Source: Oxyruncus cristatus
Taxonomy: Eukaryota > Chordata > Aves > Passeriformes > Cotingidae
DNA length: 64,000 nucleotides
NCBI GenBank assembly: GCA_013399855.1
Contig: VXAY01006959.1
Location: 481,043 to 545,042, forward strand
Direction: 5' to 3'
Shown here piece by piece: positions 10,346 through 22,760 of this stretch. The position numbers and the translations under genes are program-made. The notes beneath the pieces were generated by a model. That model saw only the letters and a list, made by a program, of their open reading frames with translations. It was not told the origin of the DNA and did not search any database. The stretch's first letter is position 1, and every line of letters starts with the position of its first letter.

Positions 10346-12933
10346 TGCCTCAGTGCCTCACGTACAAAAGAGAGGTGGAGATACCTCAGAGCATACCCAG
10401 GGAGCTGGGAAGATAGATGGGCTTTTGAGAAGCACCTCAGAGACTACTGCTGAGTGCCGGGGGAAATCAACACCCTCAGCTCCACTGAGCAGTGCAAAAG
10501 CTGGGTACTGGAGTGATGCTCCCTGCCCTGCATCCTCCACTCACGGCCGGTCTCTGCGGGATTCAGGCAGAGCAGCGTTCAGGAAAGGCTGGATCCCACC
10601 CCAGCTGGACATTTCTTAGCTTGGCTGTGTTTGCCTCTGTGACTTGAAAATACTTTTAGGTAGAAGAGTGCATGGCTTCAGTGGTGTCTTTGGGGGCATC
10701 ACCACCACCAAGGTCAGGACTGGATACACTCAAGGGTGTTTCCTTGGCTGCCAGTGCCAGTCACACCATGGAAGGCAAGGGTTAACCAAATCCCTGCTGG
10801 ATTTATTATCTTAATTCAAAATAAGCCTTTTTTACAGAAAGCAGCTGGGTGTGTGGAAACTCATCACTCCAGGGATGCTCGGTGCTGCTGAAGCCAATTT
10901 TAGGAGTAAATACGTATTTTTAATGTATTTCTTTTTCTGAAGCAGAAAAGTGACATGGCTGGATGGTGGAGAACTTACCTGAGCTAATGGCCCAGCTGGA
11001 GCTTTGCCAACCAGCCTGTTTAAGGAAATGGATAGTTGGGGGCTTAACTCAGGCTTTAAATGTTTTTAAATACAGCTGTGCCATTTACCTGCTCTCTTAG
11101 TTCCTGCCACAGTGAAGGAGATGGGTTCTGCTATACTGGCCCACGCATGGGTGAGAGAAGTGCAGAAGATGCTGAAGTGAACCTGGCTGTGGCAGAGGGC
11201 TCGTTCCATTGAGCCGTGTGTGATGTGCAGCAGCAGAGAAGCCACCAGCTCCTGGTCCATAGTTGGCCCCAAGGGAAATGATTGTCTCTGCTAGGCAGAG
11301 ACCAACCAGCTTGTCACCCTCCACGAGGGTCACCTCCAGCACAGGATGCTTAGAGTGGGACTTTGGGCTCTACAAGAGGTCTTGAGACTCCTCTGTGGCT
11401 TCCCACCAGCTCTGTGTCTCCACCCAGGGGAGGAGCAGCACTGTCAGTGATCCAAAGCGACAATCAGCCTTTCATTGGAGTACTGCCACATCCAGGCCAG
11501 ACCATGGATTGTGTGATATTCTGCCAGGTCTGACACACACTGGGAGGTTGTTTCTAAGCCAGAGTGGCTCCTGTTGTCCCCTCAGCTGGAGAAGAGCCTC
11601 TCACCAGCCCGGATCCCTGATCCCAGTCTCCAGGGTGCCATTCCCTCTCCTCTTAACTTGCCCAGACCTCTTGCCTCCTGCAATGTCTCCTCTTTCTCTG
11701 AGCAACCCACAGCAGTTCCTTTCTTAAGCGCTCTGGTAGAGCTCACCAGGTCTGCAGCAGAAAAGCTCTGTCCCCACGCTGGCTTTGTGCCCGGGCGGTG
11801 ATGGGGACTAAGGCACTGGGCTTGGCCAGCGACACGTTGGCCAGCTGGGATGTGCTTTTCCAGAGCCATGCTCACAGCTATTGACATGGGACCAAAATCC
11901 AGAGGGGCTCTGAATTTAGGCCCATACAAAGGACAGCAAGGTTTAGCTTGATGGTGAGAGCCTGTCTCCATGGTGCCCAGAGGATTCCTGGATTGGGCTG
12001 GGAACAGCCACCCGTCCCACCCACAGAGGAGAGCTCTGTATGGGCAGCAGAGAGCTCATGCTCGCTTTGGCCGTCCCGTGAGGTGGCTTTTGGACCTCTA
12101 GCTGCAGCACTGATTTAATCACAGAGATGGGTGATGAAGGTGCTGGCTTAGAGAAAGCAGCTCTTAGCTAAATTCCCCTGCGGGGCTGTGTCCAAACAGC
12201 TTCACAACCCTTTCAGCCCCATCACAGGCTTGAAAATGAAATCCCAGTAATGGATTTAAGGGAGCGTGCCTTTGTCAGGAGGGAGGATGAAGCAGCAGTG
12301 TGCTGTGAGCACCTCCCTGACTCACGCTCTGATGTGGCTTCCAATCAGCTCCGGCACAGGATTGGCTTCTCCTGCTGTGCCGGGAATGAAAGAGCCAAGA
12401 TGAAAGGCACCAACCCCATGCCAGGTGGGCTGGGGGCACGGGGGGCTCCCCAGGACACTCGGGGGAGCCCTGGCCGGTGGCTGGGTGCCTCACTGCCCCG
12501 TGGGGTGAGCTGTGTGCTCCCCACTCACTGGCTAATTGGGGCACCCGTGGATGGCCAACACCAGCTGTGTCGAGGGATCGGGGTGGGGATCAGCATCTTT
12601 GCTGCATGTCAGTGCCAGTTCCTCCTGGCTTCCTGCTCCTGTGGTGTCCATGCTTGAGAAAAGGGCAGGGACAGAGCCTGGCTGCAGCAGAGAAGGAAGG
12701 GTGAGGAAGAGGACCCAGGAGCAGCCTCCCAAGGCATGCTGTGCCTTCCATGCGTGGACCAGTTGGATGCACCAGGACCTGGAGAACTGCTTCAATGTTG
12801 GTGCAAGGAGGGCCAGCAGTGGTGTGCCAGACCTCCTTGTAAATGACAAGAAGGACCAAGACAGACTAGCTCAGAAACTCCCTCAAAAATAGAGTATTTT
12901 ATATATATTTCTAGGCAAAAGAAACTTTATAAC
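10346..12933. other. Unique DNA, no gene recognised
   Basis: Beyond the CpG island the sequence loses CpG density. AT-richer patches occur around 10,790-10,940. No repeat family, RNA gene or exon is supported. A downstream exon of any transcript from the island was not identifiable by eye. Confidence 0.4.
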
Positions 12934-13110
12934 ATAGATTCACAGACCGCTTTAGGTTGAAAAGGACCCTAAAGCTCATCTCGTTCCAATCCCAGCACCT
13001 TCCACCAGCCCAGGTTGCTCCAAACCCTGTCCAGCCTGGCCTTGGACAATTCCAGGGATCCAGGGGCAGCCACAGCTTCTCTGGGCAACCTGTGCCAGGA
13101 CTTCACCTCC
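12934..13110 (-). mobile_element. CR1 LINE 3' fragment
   Basis: The antisense CR1 3' end reads 'attcacagaccgctttaggt', then the 'accttccaccagcccaggtt' and 'ccacagcttctctgggcaac' blocks. It is 5'-truncated, ending abruptly at AT-rich low-complexity DNA. Moderate divergence from the younger copies suggests an older insertion. No open frame survives. Confidence 0.9.
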
Positions 13111-13240
13111 TAGAGATAGATACATATTTCTATACAATCTATACCTTTCCATATAAATTTTTAATGATAGACATCTCTCTATATTTATATATAAAAAGAA
13201 AGATCACATTTTTTTCTAATTTATATAGAGAGGGAAACCA
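13111..13240. repeat. AT-rich low-complexity tract
   Basis: A degenerate TATA/GATA-type low-complexity sequence ('atatttatatataaaaagaa') abuts the truncated end of a CR1 fragment. No regular unit is maintained. Confidence 0.7.
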
Positions 13241-15281
13241 TATTGTTTACCACAATGTGACTTCCAGCCCTTGCCACCCTTCCAGCAGCATCGGCAGCTC
13301 CTGAGACACACATGCTGTGCCTGCTCCTGCTGCCCACCCTGTGCTTGCCATGTGCCCAGAGCCATTTTCAGGTTCCTTGGCATGCCCTTGGGATCAAGAG
13401 TTCTCGGGACTGACATCCAGCCCATCCTCATCACACCCATCCTTCATGCATCATCATCCTGGCATCCCTCCCCAGGGGGCATGAGGTCCTTCTGGGAACA
13501 GGGACATGATGGGATGCCTCGCCTGCACTTGCTGACCACAAGGCAGATGCTGGCCATGGGCACCCCACGTGTGGCTACAGGGACAGCAGTGATGCCAAAG
13601 GCCCTTTGCCAGCCTGGAACAGGGGTGCTGGCTGTCCCACGGGGCACTGTGGGGCTCTGGGCACACAGACAGGGAGGCTGCTCTCACGGGCCTGCACTGG
13701 CACAGGCTGAGTGGGGCACAGCACCCCTTTCCCAGCTGGACTCCAGCCTTGCAGGAACTCAGTGTTTCAGTGGAGCCTGTTGAGATCCACAAACATCTGC
13801 AGAGCTGGAGGTGAAAGAGCTTGGAGAAAACCCTGAACATGGGACTGTGCCTGAACAGAGCCGAGCAGCGTGGCAGGAGCCATCTGAGCAGCCAGAGCCC
13901 CGAGCCAAGGGAGCCTGGGGGGTGCTCCTGTGCTCCCATCCATGGCACACATGGGGACTTTAACGAGAAATTGCTTGTTAATGCGTGCAGTGCTTTGTGA
14001 TTACTGAGTACAGTGCGGCACACTCTGCTGACACGTTACAGGGCTGAGAAAGAAATACAAGAGACAACTCTGCAGGCATGTGAGAGGGCTGATCTTCTGC
14101 TGGGGGGTTGGTCTTGTGGGCTCCCAGGCTGTGGCAGGCACGGACTTTGTGCCCGTGGTGTGTGAATTAAATATCAGCTGAAATTGCTGACCTGGGGTGG
14201 GGGGTGCCACGTCATTGCCTGGTAGAGCTTGTTTGCTCCTTTCCCCCTTCACTCCAGGAAACCCCTTTGCTAGAGCTCACCTCCCTTCTCCTCCCAGTTC
14301 TGCACAAAGGTGGCTGCCCTGGCACAGTGATGGGGACACCATCCTCCATCCCCAGCCCTCCCGGAACAGACCGTGGTGCCACCGAACTCCACCTCCAGCT
14401 GCGATGGCTCGGTGCAGGCAGGAATACTTGCAATGACCCTGTCAAAATGCAGAGATCATTAATTACTGCAGGCAACTCTGAACCCTTCAGGACAGTTACC
14501 TGAACAACCCCCAGGGAGCTGTGAGACAAGCCTGGCTGGATGTACAGGGGTGGCAGGAAGGTCCCAATGGTTTCGTCTGTGCTGATCCCAGAGCCCCACT
14601 GCCTCACTGCAGGGGTGATGCACAACAGCCCTGTCCCAAAGCACGTGGTCTGTCCAGGAAGGACTTCCCAGCACAAACTGTGCACAAAGGTGGCAAATAG
14701 ATGGGGGGAAAGGGGGTTTCACTGCAGGCATGGGGGATGTGCCTGGGTTGGAAGCCTCTTCCTGCATCCCCAAATCACCCTGTCAGGCTTCATTGCTTTT
14801 TCCACAGCTCCCTCCTTATTTTACTTTTTGCTATGGATAATAACTGAGGTGATTTGTTTCTGTGCTGCCCTTTTCCTCCTGGATACCATCACCTGCTGCA
14901 ACTTGCCCTGGGGCTACGACTGCGAGAGGCTGTGACCCGTGTGCCCTCGTGTCTGCCCTGTGATGGGCACTGCTGCTGTGGGCCAGCAATGTCAGTCCCT
15001 CCGATCAGGACAGGATGGAGTGTTTAATCCAGCCTGAAGTCTCCTGGGGTATTTAGTCCAGCCTAAATCTCCTGTGCTGCAGCAGGACAGGTCCTGCCCC
15101 TTCTCTCAGGGCCTTCACAGGGGTTTAGCAGAAGAGGGAGGGTGAGAGTTGGACTAAAAAAGACAGTAAGATGCTTGTGAAGGGGAAACCTGTACAAAGG
15201 ACAGGCAGATATGGTGTAAGGACTGTGTGATGTTTTCCCTGGGGTCTCCTCCTTCCTGGGCTCTGTGGGGCCATCACAGCC
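13241..15281. other. Unique DNA, no gene recognised
   Basis: This is GC-rich sequence with chance open frames. The minus frame 13,454-14,023 (189 codons) and the minus frame 14,212-14,685 (157 codons) have no recognisable domain. AT-rich patches lie at 13,960-14,060 and 14,800-14,870. Confidence 0.4.
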
Positions 15282-16289
15282 ATGGTTGAGCACTCACTTC
15301 CCTCTCAGCGTGGCTTTGGCAAAGGTTCCATCCCCAGGGACGTTGGGATCTGCTTTCTGAGCTGCCCAGTGGAGCTGGCACAGCCTGCAGTGGGTCGTGC
15401 CAGGGACCCCATCTGGGCTGGCAGCAGCATGAGGGCAGGCAGGAGTGGGGTGCCCTGTCCCAACCTGTGCAACCTCCTCCGGGGGGTCTGGGCCCAGAGG
15501 GTGGTGGAAGAGAGAGTGGGTTTGAGACTCGGGGATGGTCAGGGCCGCGCGCGAGACAGAAGAGAATCCACCACACCCACCCTACAGCTTACTCCGGCAA
15601 TCCTTCCCCTGCACTCCCAGGCACTCCCACTCACTCGTCCCTGGGTGATTTTCCACAGGCACTTTGGAAGGAGGGCTGAGAAACCAAGCAATCCAGTGCT
15701 TCCCAATGGGGGCAGCTCCATTCCCAAGGGAAGTGACCTTGGCAACCACCCAGACCTGTGCCAAGGGAAAAGGTTTGCTAAAGGCATGACAAAAGCTGGG
15801 GGTAGGGACAGTGTGACACCCTCAGTCCTGCTAAGTCCCCTCCAGCCAGGGCCACCTCCTCTAGATAGTGACAACCCCAAACCCAACCCTTCAGTGCACA
15901 CACAGGAGCTGAGCTGGCCCCGGCAAAATCGCTGCCTAAACCAGCAGAGAGGCAGATGCTTCACTCCAGAAGGCCAGGCCAGAGCCAAGGCAATAACTCC
16001 GGTATCCAAAGGGACCTCAGCCAGCCGGTCCTGCCTCTGGCTCCATCCCATGAGCAGCAGGGGTGATGAAAGCCCCTTGGTCTACACTGACCAAAGCCTG
16101 TGCCATGCTCTGATGGGTGCTGGACCAGACTTCACCCAGCCAAACACACAAGCAGTGCTGCTCAAAGGCATTTGGGATGAGATGCTGCTGTGTCTCTGCT
16201 GGAGATCGTGTTTGAGGGGGTTATTTAATGGAAAAACCCGTGTCTTACTGGTGAAGGCAGAAAGACCAATTTTTGTCTCTTCTCAATAA
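15282..16289 (+). other. 335-codon open frame ending on AATAAA; coding unproven
   Basis: This is the longest gap-free open frame in the window. Its ATG at 15,282 sits in a good initiation context (acagccATGg), and its TAA stop overlaps an AATAAA poly(A) hexamer ('ctcaataaatc'). The translation is rich in Pro, Ser, Arg and Gly, without a domain, signal peptide or repeat that I recognise. At this base composition a frame of this length in 64 kb is only mildly surprising, and a 170-codon frame overlaps on the minus strand. I do not claim it is a gene. Confidence 0.15.
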
Positions 16290-19015
16290 ATCTAAGTTCC
16301 ACTTGCTCCCAATTTGACCCAGTAATTGTAATTCTAAATTAAATGTAAATGTATTGGCTGCTGGTAAAGGTCATTCCACAGAAAATGGCTGTGTTTGCCT
16401 CTTCTTCAGATGCGTGAATACTAAACATGTATAATTCACAGGATCATTAGCAGATAAAGATGTTTCCCACCTCTGCTCCCTAATCCTCCCACAAACCCAT
16501 TTTATCCGTCAGTGGGCAAAAGGAAAACTGTTCAGTCTTATTAAATGCTTATAGATCAGGCTGTCTGCTATGAAAAAATGCAAGTGCTCAGCACCTATCA
16601 GGATCCAGCCCTCTGGAATGAAATCCATGTCTTGGAGGAGGCAGAATGACAGCAGGATGTCCTTTAGGGCAATTGGGTCTCTGCTCTGCCAGATCTTCAC
16701 CCTGGCTTGAAAAGGGTGGGCTTGTGTCTATGAAACCTCCTCCAAGCCTTCTCTCAGGGGAATTAAGAAATGCAGGTCTAATGAGGACTTGAGTAGAAAG
16801 CACGGATTATCTCTGGAGCTCCTTGGGCCATGTCATGCCTGCTCAGGACAGTCCTAAAACTCAGGAATAACAACCAGGTGCTGGTGGATCAGAGCTTCAA
16901 AGATGATGAGAACCTTTCCACCATCAAGTGCTGAAGAAGGAAAACCTTCAGCATACCACAGAAATTATCCCTTGGCAATGGGAGGAGGTGGCCAGGTGGT
17001 TTCCTCAGAGCAGGCTACAGCAGTAATTCACAGCAGCCTCAAAACATGAGTATCTTGTTGTCTGAGAATGTCACAGTTTCCTCAGCTGTGATCAGGAGCT
17101 GAAATTACTCAACACTTTGGATTTTTTCTCCTCTTTGTTGACTGATTACAAACAATCTGCCACAATCTGCTGGAGCTGCCACACTCTGGAGGCAAAATGA
17201 ACAGTGGATGCTCATGGCACAGCTTTGTTCTCAAGGACCTGCTGATGGTTTCTGAGTCAGGTGGGGGTCTTGCAGCAACGCCCCCCATCTGCAGGGTATT
17301 TCCCTCGGGCAGCCCTTTGTGGGAGTCTGAGTGGCTGCCAGAGGCATTGCCTGACTGACACAGGGAGGAGGAGGGTCCGTCTCCCCCTCAAGCAGCTGAG
17401 CCAGCTTTGTGCTCTCAGGACAGCAGTGCCACGTGCGATTCACCCCTTGCAATTTTGGGGTTGTCCTCCATCCCCACTGGATGCTCAGTCCCAAAACACA
17501 CCATCCTGAGAAAGCAGGTGAAGCTTGTCAGCTCAGCACGGTGAAAACAGCCCCAAATCACCACACATTTGGCTGCAGATGGACACAGAAGCTGCTATTT
17601 GGCTTTGCTGCCTGTCTGAGACTTTCTGAGGTTCAGAGGTCTCTTGTCAGGTTTCACCCACGGCCACGGCCCCCACAGCACCAGCTCCAGAGCCCATGAC
17701 AGCACTGCCCGGGGTGGGGACGGGAGGGTGACCCGTGCTGGTGTGGTGCCACCAGCAAGCAAAGGCTCAGGGAACCCCCAAAGCTGTGTCTTGGCAGGCA
17801 GTGCTGGGCATGCTCCAGCACCCAGCACCCAGCTCCAGCACCCAGCACACCCCAGCCCCAGCCTAGGCTGCCTTTGGACCTGCTCCCCAACCCATCCCTT
17901 AGCACTGTGCTCGGGAAAGGCTGCTGTGGGGAGGGGCACAGCTCTTCCTGCCCCAGGCACAGCAAGAGGTGCTGGCACCAGGAGCTGTGGCAGCAGTAGC
18001 TCCACTCCAAGCCCCTCCACTGCCAAGGACCAAAGCCACATGCCATGCCCAGGCAGTGCACAGGGGTGTGGATGGTCCCCACTCAGACCAGGCAAGGTGT
18101 GCCAGGCTGTCACTGGCTACTTGTTACTGGGCTCCATTGCCCTGACCTGGGACCCCCGAACTCTAGATAAGCTCCAGCTTTTCCCTCAGCTGAGCCAGTT
18201 CCCAGGGAGTAGTAAGGGCTGAGATGCTCTGCAGGGATGTCCCAGGCAGTGTCCTCACCACCACAGCAATTATCTCATGGGGCTGAGCAGAGTGGTCATG
18301 GCAACAGGTTTATCAGTAGCCTCAAGAGCGGTGGAATAATATTGGGCAAGGCTAGAGCATCAGTGTGAAACCATGCAAGGCATGAGGCTGGAGACAGGCC
18401 CACCCACAGCACACGTCTGCAATGCCCCAGGACACCTGTCGGTGACCCAGGACAGCAGAGGAAAGGACACAGCGCTGCAATCACCTGTGGATGATCTTAG
18501 CCATGGGATGGACTTGTGGGATCATCCCACGGGTCAGGATGGGTGTTTGGGCATCAGTGTGGCTGCGGGCAGGGGGGGCCCACAGGGTGCAGCAGGAGGA
18601 GGTGCCCGGGAGGCTCTCAGTGAGTCATTGCTGCTCACCCGGGCGTGGCTGCCCCATCCCAAGGGTGCTGGAGATCCGTCCTCTGCGTGTTGAGGGAAAG
18701 CCAAGCCCTGGTGTGCCCCAAGGTGATGGAGGTCCTCCTGGGTGCTGCTCAGAGTGCTGAGGTGCCTGCTGTGACGTGTGAGCTGGCAAGGGAGGGCTCT
18801 TCGTGCAGTCCCAGAGCAGGTGGTACAGTCCCCGACTCACACAAGCTGTTCTCCCTGACCTGGAAGCACCTCCCCAAACCCTCAGGAAGGCTGGCGGGAG
18901 CGGGCACAGCTCCCAGGGGTTGGGCTGCTCCACCCCTGCCGTGCTTCAGCCGGCTGGGAGGTGTGCAGCGCGGAGGGAGCTGGCAGGCCCTTCCTGGAAG
19001 GTGCTCATTCATGCA
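16290..19015. other. Unique DNA; AT-rich at 16,290-16,480
   Basis: 16,290-16,480 is AT-rich with 'ccagtaattgtaattctaaa' and resembles other conserved-looking blocks here. 17,595-18,220 is GC-rich with overlapping long frames on both strands (172-192 codons) and no domain. No gene is assigned. Confidence 0.35.
17810..17866. repeat. CCAGCAC short tandem repeat
   Basis: Imperfect tandem copies of a CAGCACC/CCAGCTC-type heptamer ('ctccagcacccagcaccc' and onward) span about 55 bp in a GC-rich region. It is probably slippage-derived. Confidence 0.7.
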
Positions 19016-19019
19016 CTGA

Positions 19020-19462
19020 CATGTTTATTTGCATACAGACATTTTAGGCTTTTTTGTTGTTGGCTGACTTATTGTAGGAGTTCTCAAAGCTGTGATATTG
19101 AATTATAAATTGAGACAGTGTATCCATAAAGATTGCTCTTTGACTATAGGCAGCACTATCGAATTTGACAGTCACAATAAATGCATGCTTTAAAGCCAAG
19201 CTAAATATGCTCTGCAATCCAAGATTTGCAAATCAAGCAAGTAGAAAAATAACCATAATATTTTTTTCCACAAACAAATCCCAAACCTTCGGTGATGATT
19301 TTGTTTAGCTTTATGTCTTGGCTCCTTGGCAAAATACTCAGGCAGCAGATAATGAAATGACCTACTTTTGCTGTCTTTGTTCATGACAACACATAAATTA
19401 AGAATTATGCCCTTTCAAATTAAACTTATTGTTTTTGCAAAAATTAGAGAGTAATTTCTGCT
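19020..19462. other. Large conserved-looking AT-rich block
   Basis: About 440 bp of AT-rich, non-repetitive sequence is sharply set off from GC-rich neighbours on both sides. It holds many short cores, including 'ttgaattataaattg', 'caataaatgcatgc' (POU/octamer-like), 'gcagataatgaaatgacc' and 'cataaattaagaattatg'. This is the typical look of a vertebrate conserved noncoding enhancer. The claim rests on composition and motif texture only. Confidence 0.35.
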
Positions 19463-19464
19463 TC

Positions 19465-19495
19465 GGGTTGGGGGTGAGGGAGGGGTAGGTGGGGG
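19465..19495 (+). promoter_or_regulatory. Canonical G-quadruplex candidate
   Basis: Five G-tracts of 3-5 bases are separated by loops of 1-5 nt (GGG-TT-GGGGG-TGA-GGG-A-GGGG-TAGGT-GGGGG). This fits the G3+N1-7 rule. It directly follows the AT-rich block, giving an abrupt composition switch. Confidence 0.75.
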
Positions 19496-19659
19496 CTAGT
19501 TCAGCTTCTGGGGAGGTCCCCCTGTGCTGTTCCCACGCCCAGGAGTAGGGGGCTGAGTGTCCGAGTGGTCCTGGGCTGGTCCCCACTGCCAGCCAGGTCT
19601 CCTGCCCTCCTCAGCTGCTCTGACTCATTTGGCTTCTGCACCTTCTGGAGGTCTGGCGG

Positions 19660-19895
19660 GCTAAGCAGTGTCATTTAGCTGATTATTTAACTAATGCTCG
19701 GGGTTTAACCTCGGTGCAGACTTGAAAGCTGCCATAAACGGGTGTCGTCGGGAGCGAGCGCCCAGGGAGACCCTCCTTCTCCATGGGAGTTATTCTGCCT
19801 CCAACTGCATCCGATGTGCAGGGTGTTGTAATGCTTTCTGACTGGGTGACAGCAAAATAATGTTTGCTTTAATTGCACTTCAGACGGGGCGTGTG
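19660..19895. other. Conserved-looking mixed block
   Basis: Contains 'cattt agctgattatttaac'-type cores (19,669-19,695), a CpG-containing stretch (19,735-19,765, 'acgggtgtcgtcgggagcg') and 'aaataatgtttgctttaatt'. There is no repeat and no good open frame. It could be regulatory. Confidence 0.25.
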
Positions 19896-19910
19896 GGCTA
19901 CAGGCTGCGG

Positions 19911-19966
19911 TGCGGGGGGGTTGTGGTTCCTGTTGGGGGGTGGGGGTGCCCAGCTTGGGGGGGTCC
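19911..19966 (+). promoter_or_regulatory. G-rich G4-prone cluster
   Basis: Runs of 5-7 G (19,913-19,920, 19,935-19,946 and 19,957-19,963) are separated by longer loops. It is a second, weaker G-quadruplex candidate about 450 bp from the canonical one. Confidence 0.5.
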
Positions 19967-20132
19967 AGGCTCCCAGCCAGGCCTGGGGTGATATTGAGGG
20001 AAACACAATTATTTGCTCAAGTGAATGGTGTGTGTCTGGTACCGTTGTCTCCGAGCTGGACGGCTGGGTCCGAGCGAGGCCGCTCAACAAGCGGTGTGAT
20101 TTCCCGAGGCTGCCGGAGGCACGGAGGAGGCT

Positions 20133-20176
20133 GGGAGCGTGGGGGGAGCGTGGTGGGAGCGTGGTGGGAGAGTGGT
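20133..20176 (+). repeat. 11-bp minisatellite, four units
   Basis: Four tandem units of GGGAGCGTGGT occur (variants: last base G in unit 1, AGAG for AGCG in unit 4). The unit contains one CpG. The array is short and G-rich. Confidence 0.9.
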
Positions 20177-20179
20177 GCT

Positions 20180-22190
20180 GACCTGCAGCCTTGTGCCGGC
20201 GTGGGCAAGGTGGGCTGCTGGGCCTGGGAGCACTTCTGTCCTCCCCAAACACCTCAGATGAACGTAACAGTCTACAAAATCCATTAGGGAACCCAACCAT
20301 GTATTTACACAAACAAGAGGCTGAATATAGGACTTGGAGCTTCCCATTTCTGGGGCCAGCAGGCATGTTATAAATCCCTGTGTTCCAGCTGCAGGAGTGG
20401 GAGTGATGGCGGGGTCTTGTCCCAGCCACGGTCCCTGCCAGGGCTGCAGAGCTACAAGCAAACCCTGGCTCCCTTCCCAAAGCCCCCCGTCGGGATACGG
20501 AGGTCACTGGGTTGGCCTCCATCCCTGGCAGCGATGGAGGGGATGTACAGCAACGCACTGCTGTGAGATGAGTGGGGGCACCTTCAATACATCCCCGACC
20601 CCCTGCAGCCCCCCCCAGTCACTGCTCTCTCACAGAAGCCCCCTCCCAGCTTGCAAATGCTGGGCACTCCTGCTGGCCCTGGATCTGGCCCCGAAGACGT
20701 TTGTGCCTCAGCTTCTGGGCCACTGCTGTGGCAGGAGCCTGAGAAGTGCCTAAACAGCCCCTCCTTGTGCTCTGGTTCCCAGTGAGCTGCTTGCTGCATA
20801 TGGTTGCTTGGAGCTGCCACACTCTGGCAGAAGGATTTGAGGATCAGAGGGTGCCCAAGCCCTCTATGTACTGGGGTGAGTGGTGCTGGGGAGCAGAAAA
20901 AGACCCATCACAGATCCCAAAACACAGGGTATCCCGTGGTGATTCCGTCTGTGCCCATTGCAGGGGCTGAGTGTAGGGCAGGGTTTGGGGGGCTGTGCCT
21001 GGCTCAGCCTGGTTCAGCTTCTCGTGCCATTCGGGCGGGTGCAGGGCTCATTCTGCTGGAGAGGGAGAGTGGGGCAGCGCCTGGGATGCTACACCCTGCA
21101 GCAGAGACCCCAACCGTGGGGTGGGTGATCAGGGCTGGCACAGTAACCCACACTCGTGGCACCTCCTCTATCACCTCTTGAGCACTTCCCATCGGTGCTC
21201 TCGGTGCTGCCAGGTTCCTAGGCTGGTCCGGGGCCGTGGCCCCGGAGTGGTGTCCCTGCTCCCCCTCCAGGCTGGCTCCTCTCTCCTGCCGTTGTTGAGC
21301 AGGGCCTGGCAGGAGCACTTACACTTCTTCCTTCCAGCCTGTTGTTTCCAGGTTCAGTGAGTAATTCCCTGTGAGCTGTAATTTCTAAAATTGAATCTTT
21401 AAGATTACAAAGAAGAGGCTTGAATTAATATTCCTGCAGCGTGTGGTGTGTTAACTCCTTCTGGGATGTCTCCCTGACAGCTGTGCCTCCCCTGTAAACC
21501 TGGCCCTCCTGCCACTGGATGGGACCCTCTTGTTGCAGACCTAGACCCAGCTGACAGTGGATGTGAGTGGGTCACAGCTGCTCTTCACACTGATCTCAGC
21601 TTTGAAAATGTCTTATTTAGGTCAGATTTTTTTTTTTTTTCTAGGCAGATCTTCTGCCAGTCTTTGTTTAATCCGAGCTGTCTAATTGGGGCCCCCAAAT
21701 TCAGCTTGAACACACTGTTAGTCTCACTGAAGAGCTCTGGCCCCATGGGTTGATTTTTTTTCTCTTCCCTTTTTGCAGCAGATTGATTTTCCTGCCAATG
21801 TGATCCCTCCCCACTGAAGTTCCCATCACTGCAAAGTTCAGGCTCCTTCTTTGTTCTAATTATTGGTGTCTCCACACAAAGTGAAAGAGGCAAATGCTTT
21901 GCTCTATTTTAGGTGTAATGGAGATGATAGTCCTGCACGGCTGGGAAGGCTGCAGGAAGCTCTTGCTCGAAGGATCCTCTTTCCTTCCTGCAAAGGAGCA
22001 GCCAGTCTTTGCTGGGAGCGCTCCAGGGAAGGCCACCTCTACCTGGCCAGGCTGTGCTCAGCAGGCAGCAGCACTGCTGTCCCCTGGCCAAAGCAGGAGC
22101 TTTGTCTCCTTTGTGGAGAAACTGGAATTTTTATCATCCCTGCAAGTGCACTGGGGATGCTCCTTGTCTGCCCATGTTAGAGGAGCAGAT
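20180..22190. other. Unique DNA, no gene recognised
   Basis: GC-rich to about 21,340, then AT-richer to 21,900, with a T15 run at about 21,629-21,644. A pyrimidine tract followed by CTAG looks acceptor-like but no exon follows. Nothing here resembles a gene. Confidence 0.4.
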
Positions 22191-22193
22191 GCC

Positions 22194-22319
22194 CCATCCC
22201 TGGCAGCACTCAAGGCCAGGCTGGAAGAGGCTCTGTTCAGCCTGGTCTAGGGAGAGATGTCCCTGCCCATGGACTGCATGGTCTTTAAAGGTCCCTTCTA
22301 ATCCAGACCATTCTGTGAG
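22194..22319 (+). mobile_element. CR1 LINE 3' fragment
   Basis: Sense CR1 3' end: 'ccatccctggcagcactcaa', 'ctggtctagggagagatgtc', 'ggtctttaaaggtccc' and a terminal 'ccattctgtga'. It is strongly 5'-truncated (about 125 bp). No coding remains. Confidence 0.9.
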
Positions 22320-22760
22320 AGGGAAAGGAGCCCTCCCATGGGCTGCTGCAGGGTTGCTCTTCTCCCAGGACGGAGAGCAGTGCTCCAGGAAGGAGGCCTT
22401 TTGCTGCCCATAGTTATTCCTAGTTCCCCCTAGAGAAGTCCCTGGAGAATTTGGGTTGTTCCCTCTTTCTGGACTGCCATCAGTTATGTTTCCCATAATA
22501 ACATCAGGTAGCAGGAGCAATGCAAGTGCAGGTGCCCTGGCTCCAGGTGAGGCCCTGCTGTGCCATCCTGGGAGCTGGCTGTGCCCAAGCAGCAGGTGTG
22601 CAGCTCTCCTTCCACCTGCACCCACCCGCAGCTCTGCCCCCCGAAATCCCACCTGCCCCATCGCCCCAAAAGTTTAGTGCCTGGGGGGCAAATGGCACTG
22701 GCAGCCCTGAGTGGGTCTGGTGGGGGCACACTGTGGGCACGTCCTCAACCCCAGAAGGGT
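22320..22760. other. Unique DNA between CR1 and G-rich repeat
   Basis: No gene or repeat is recognised. Short open frames only. Confidence 0.4.
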
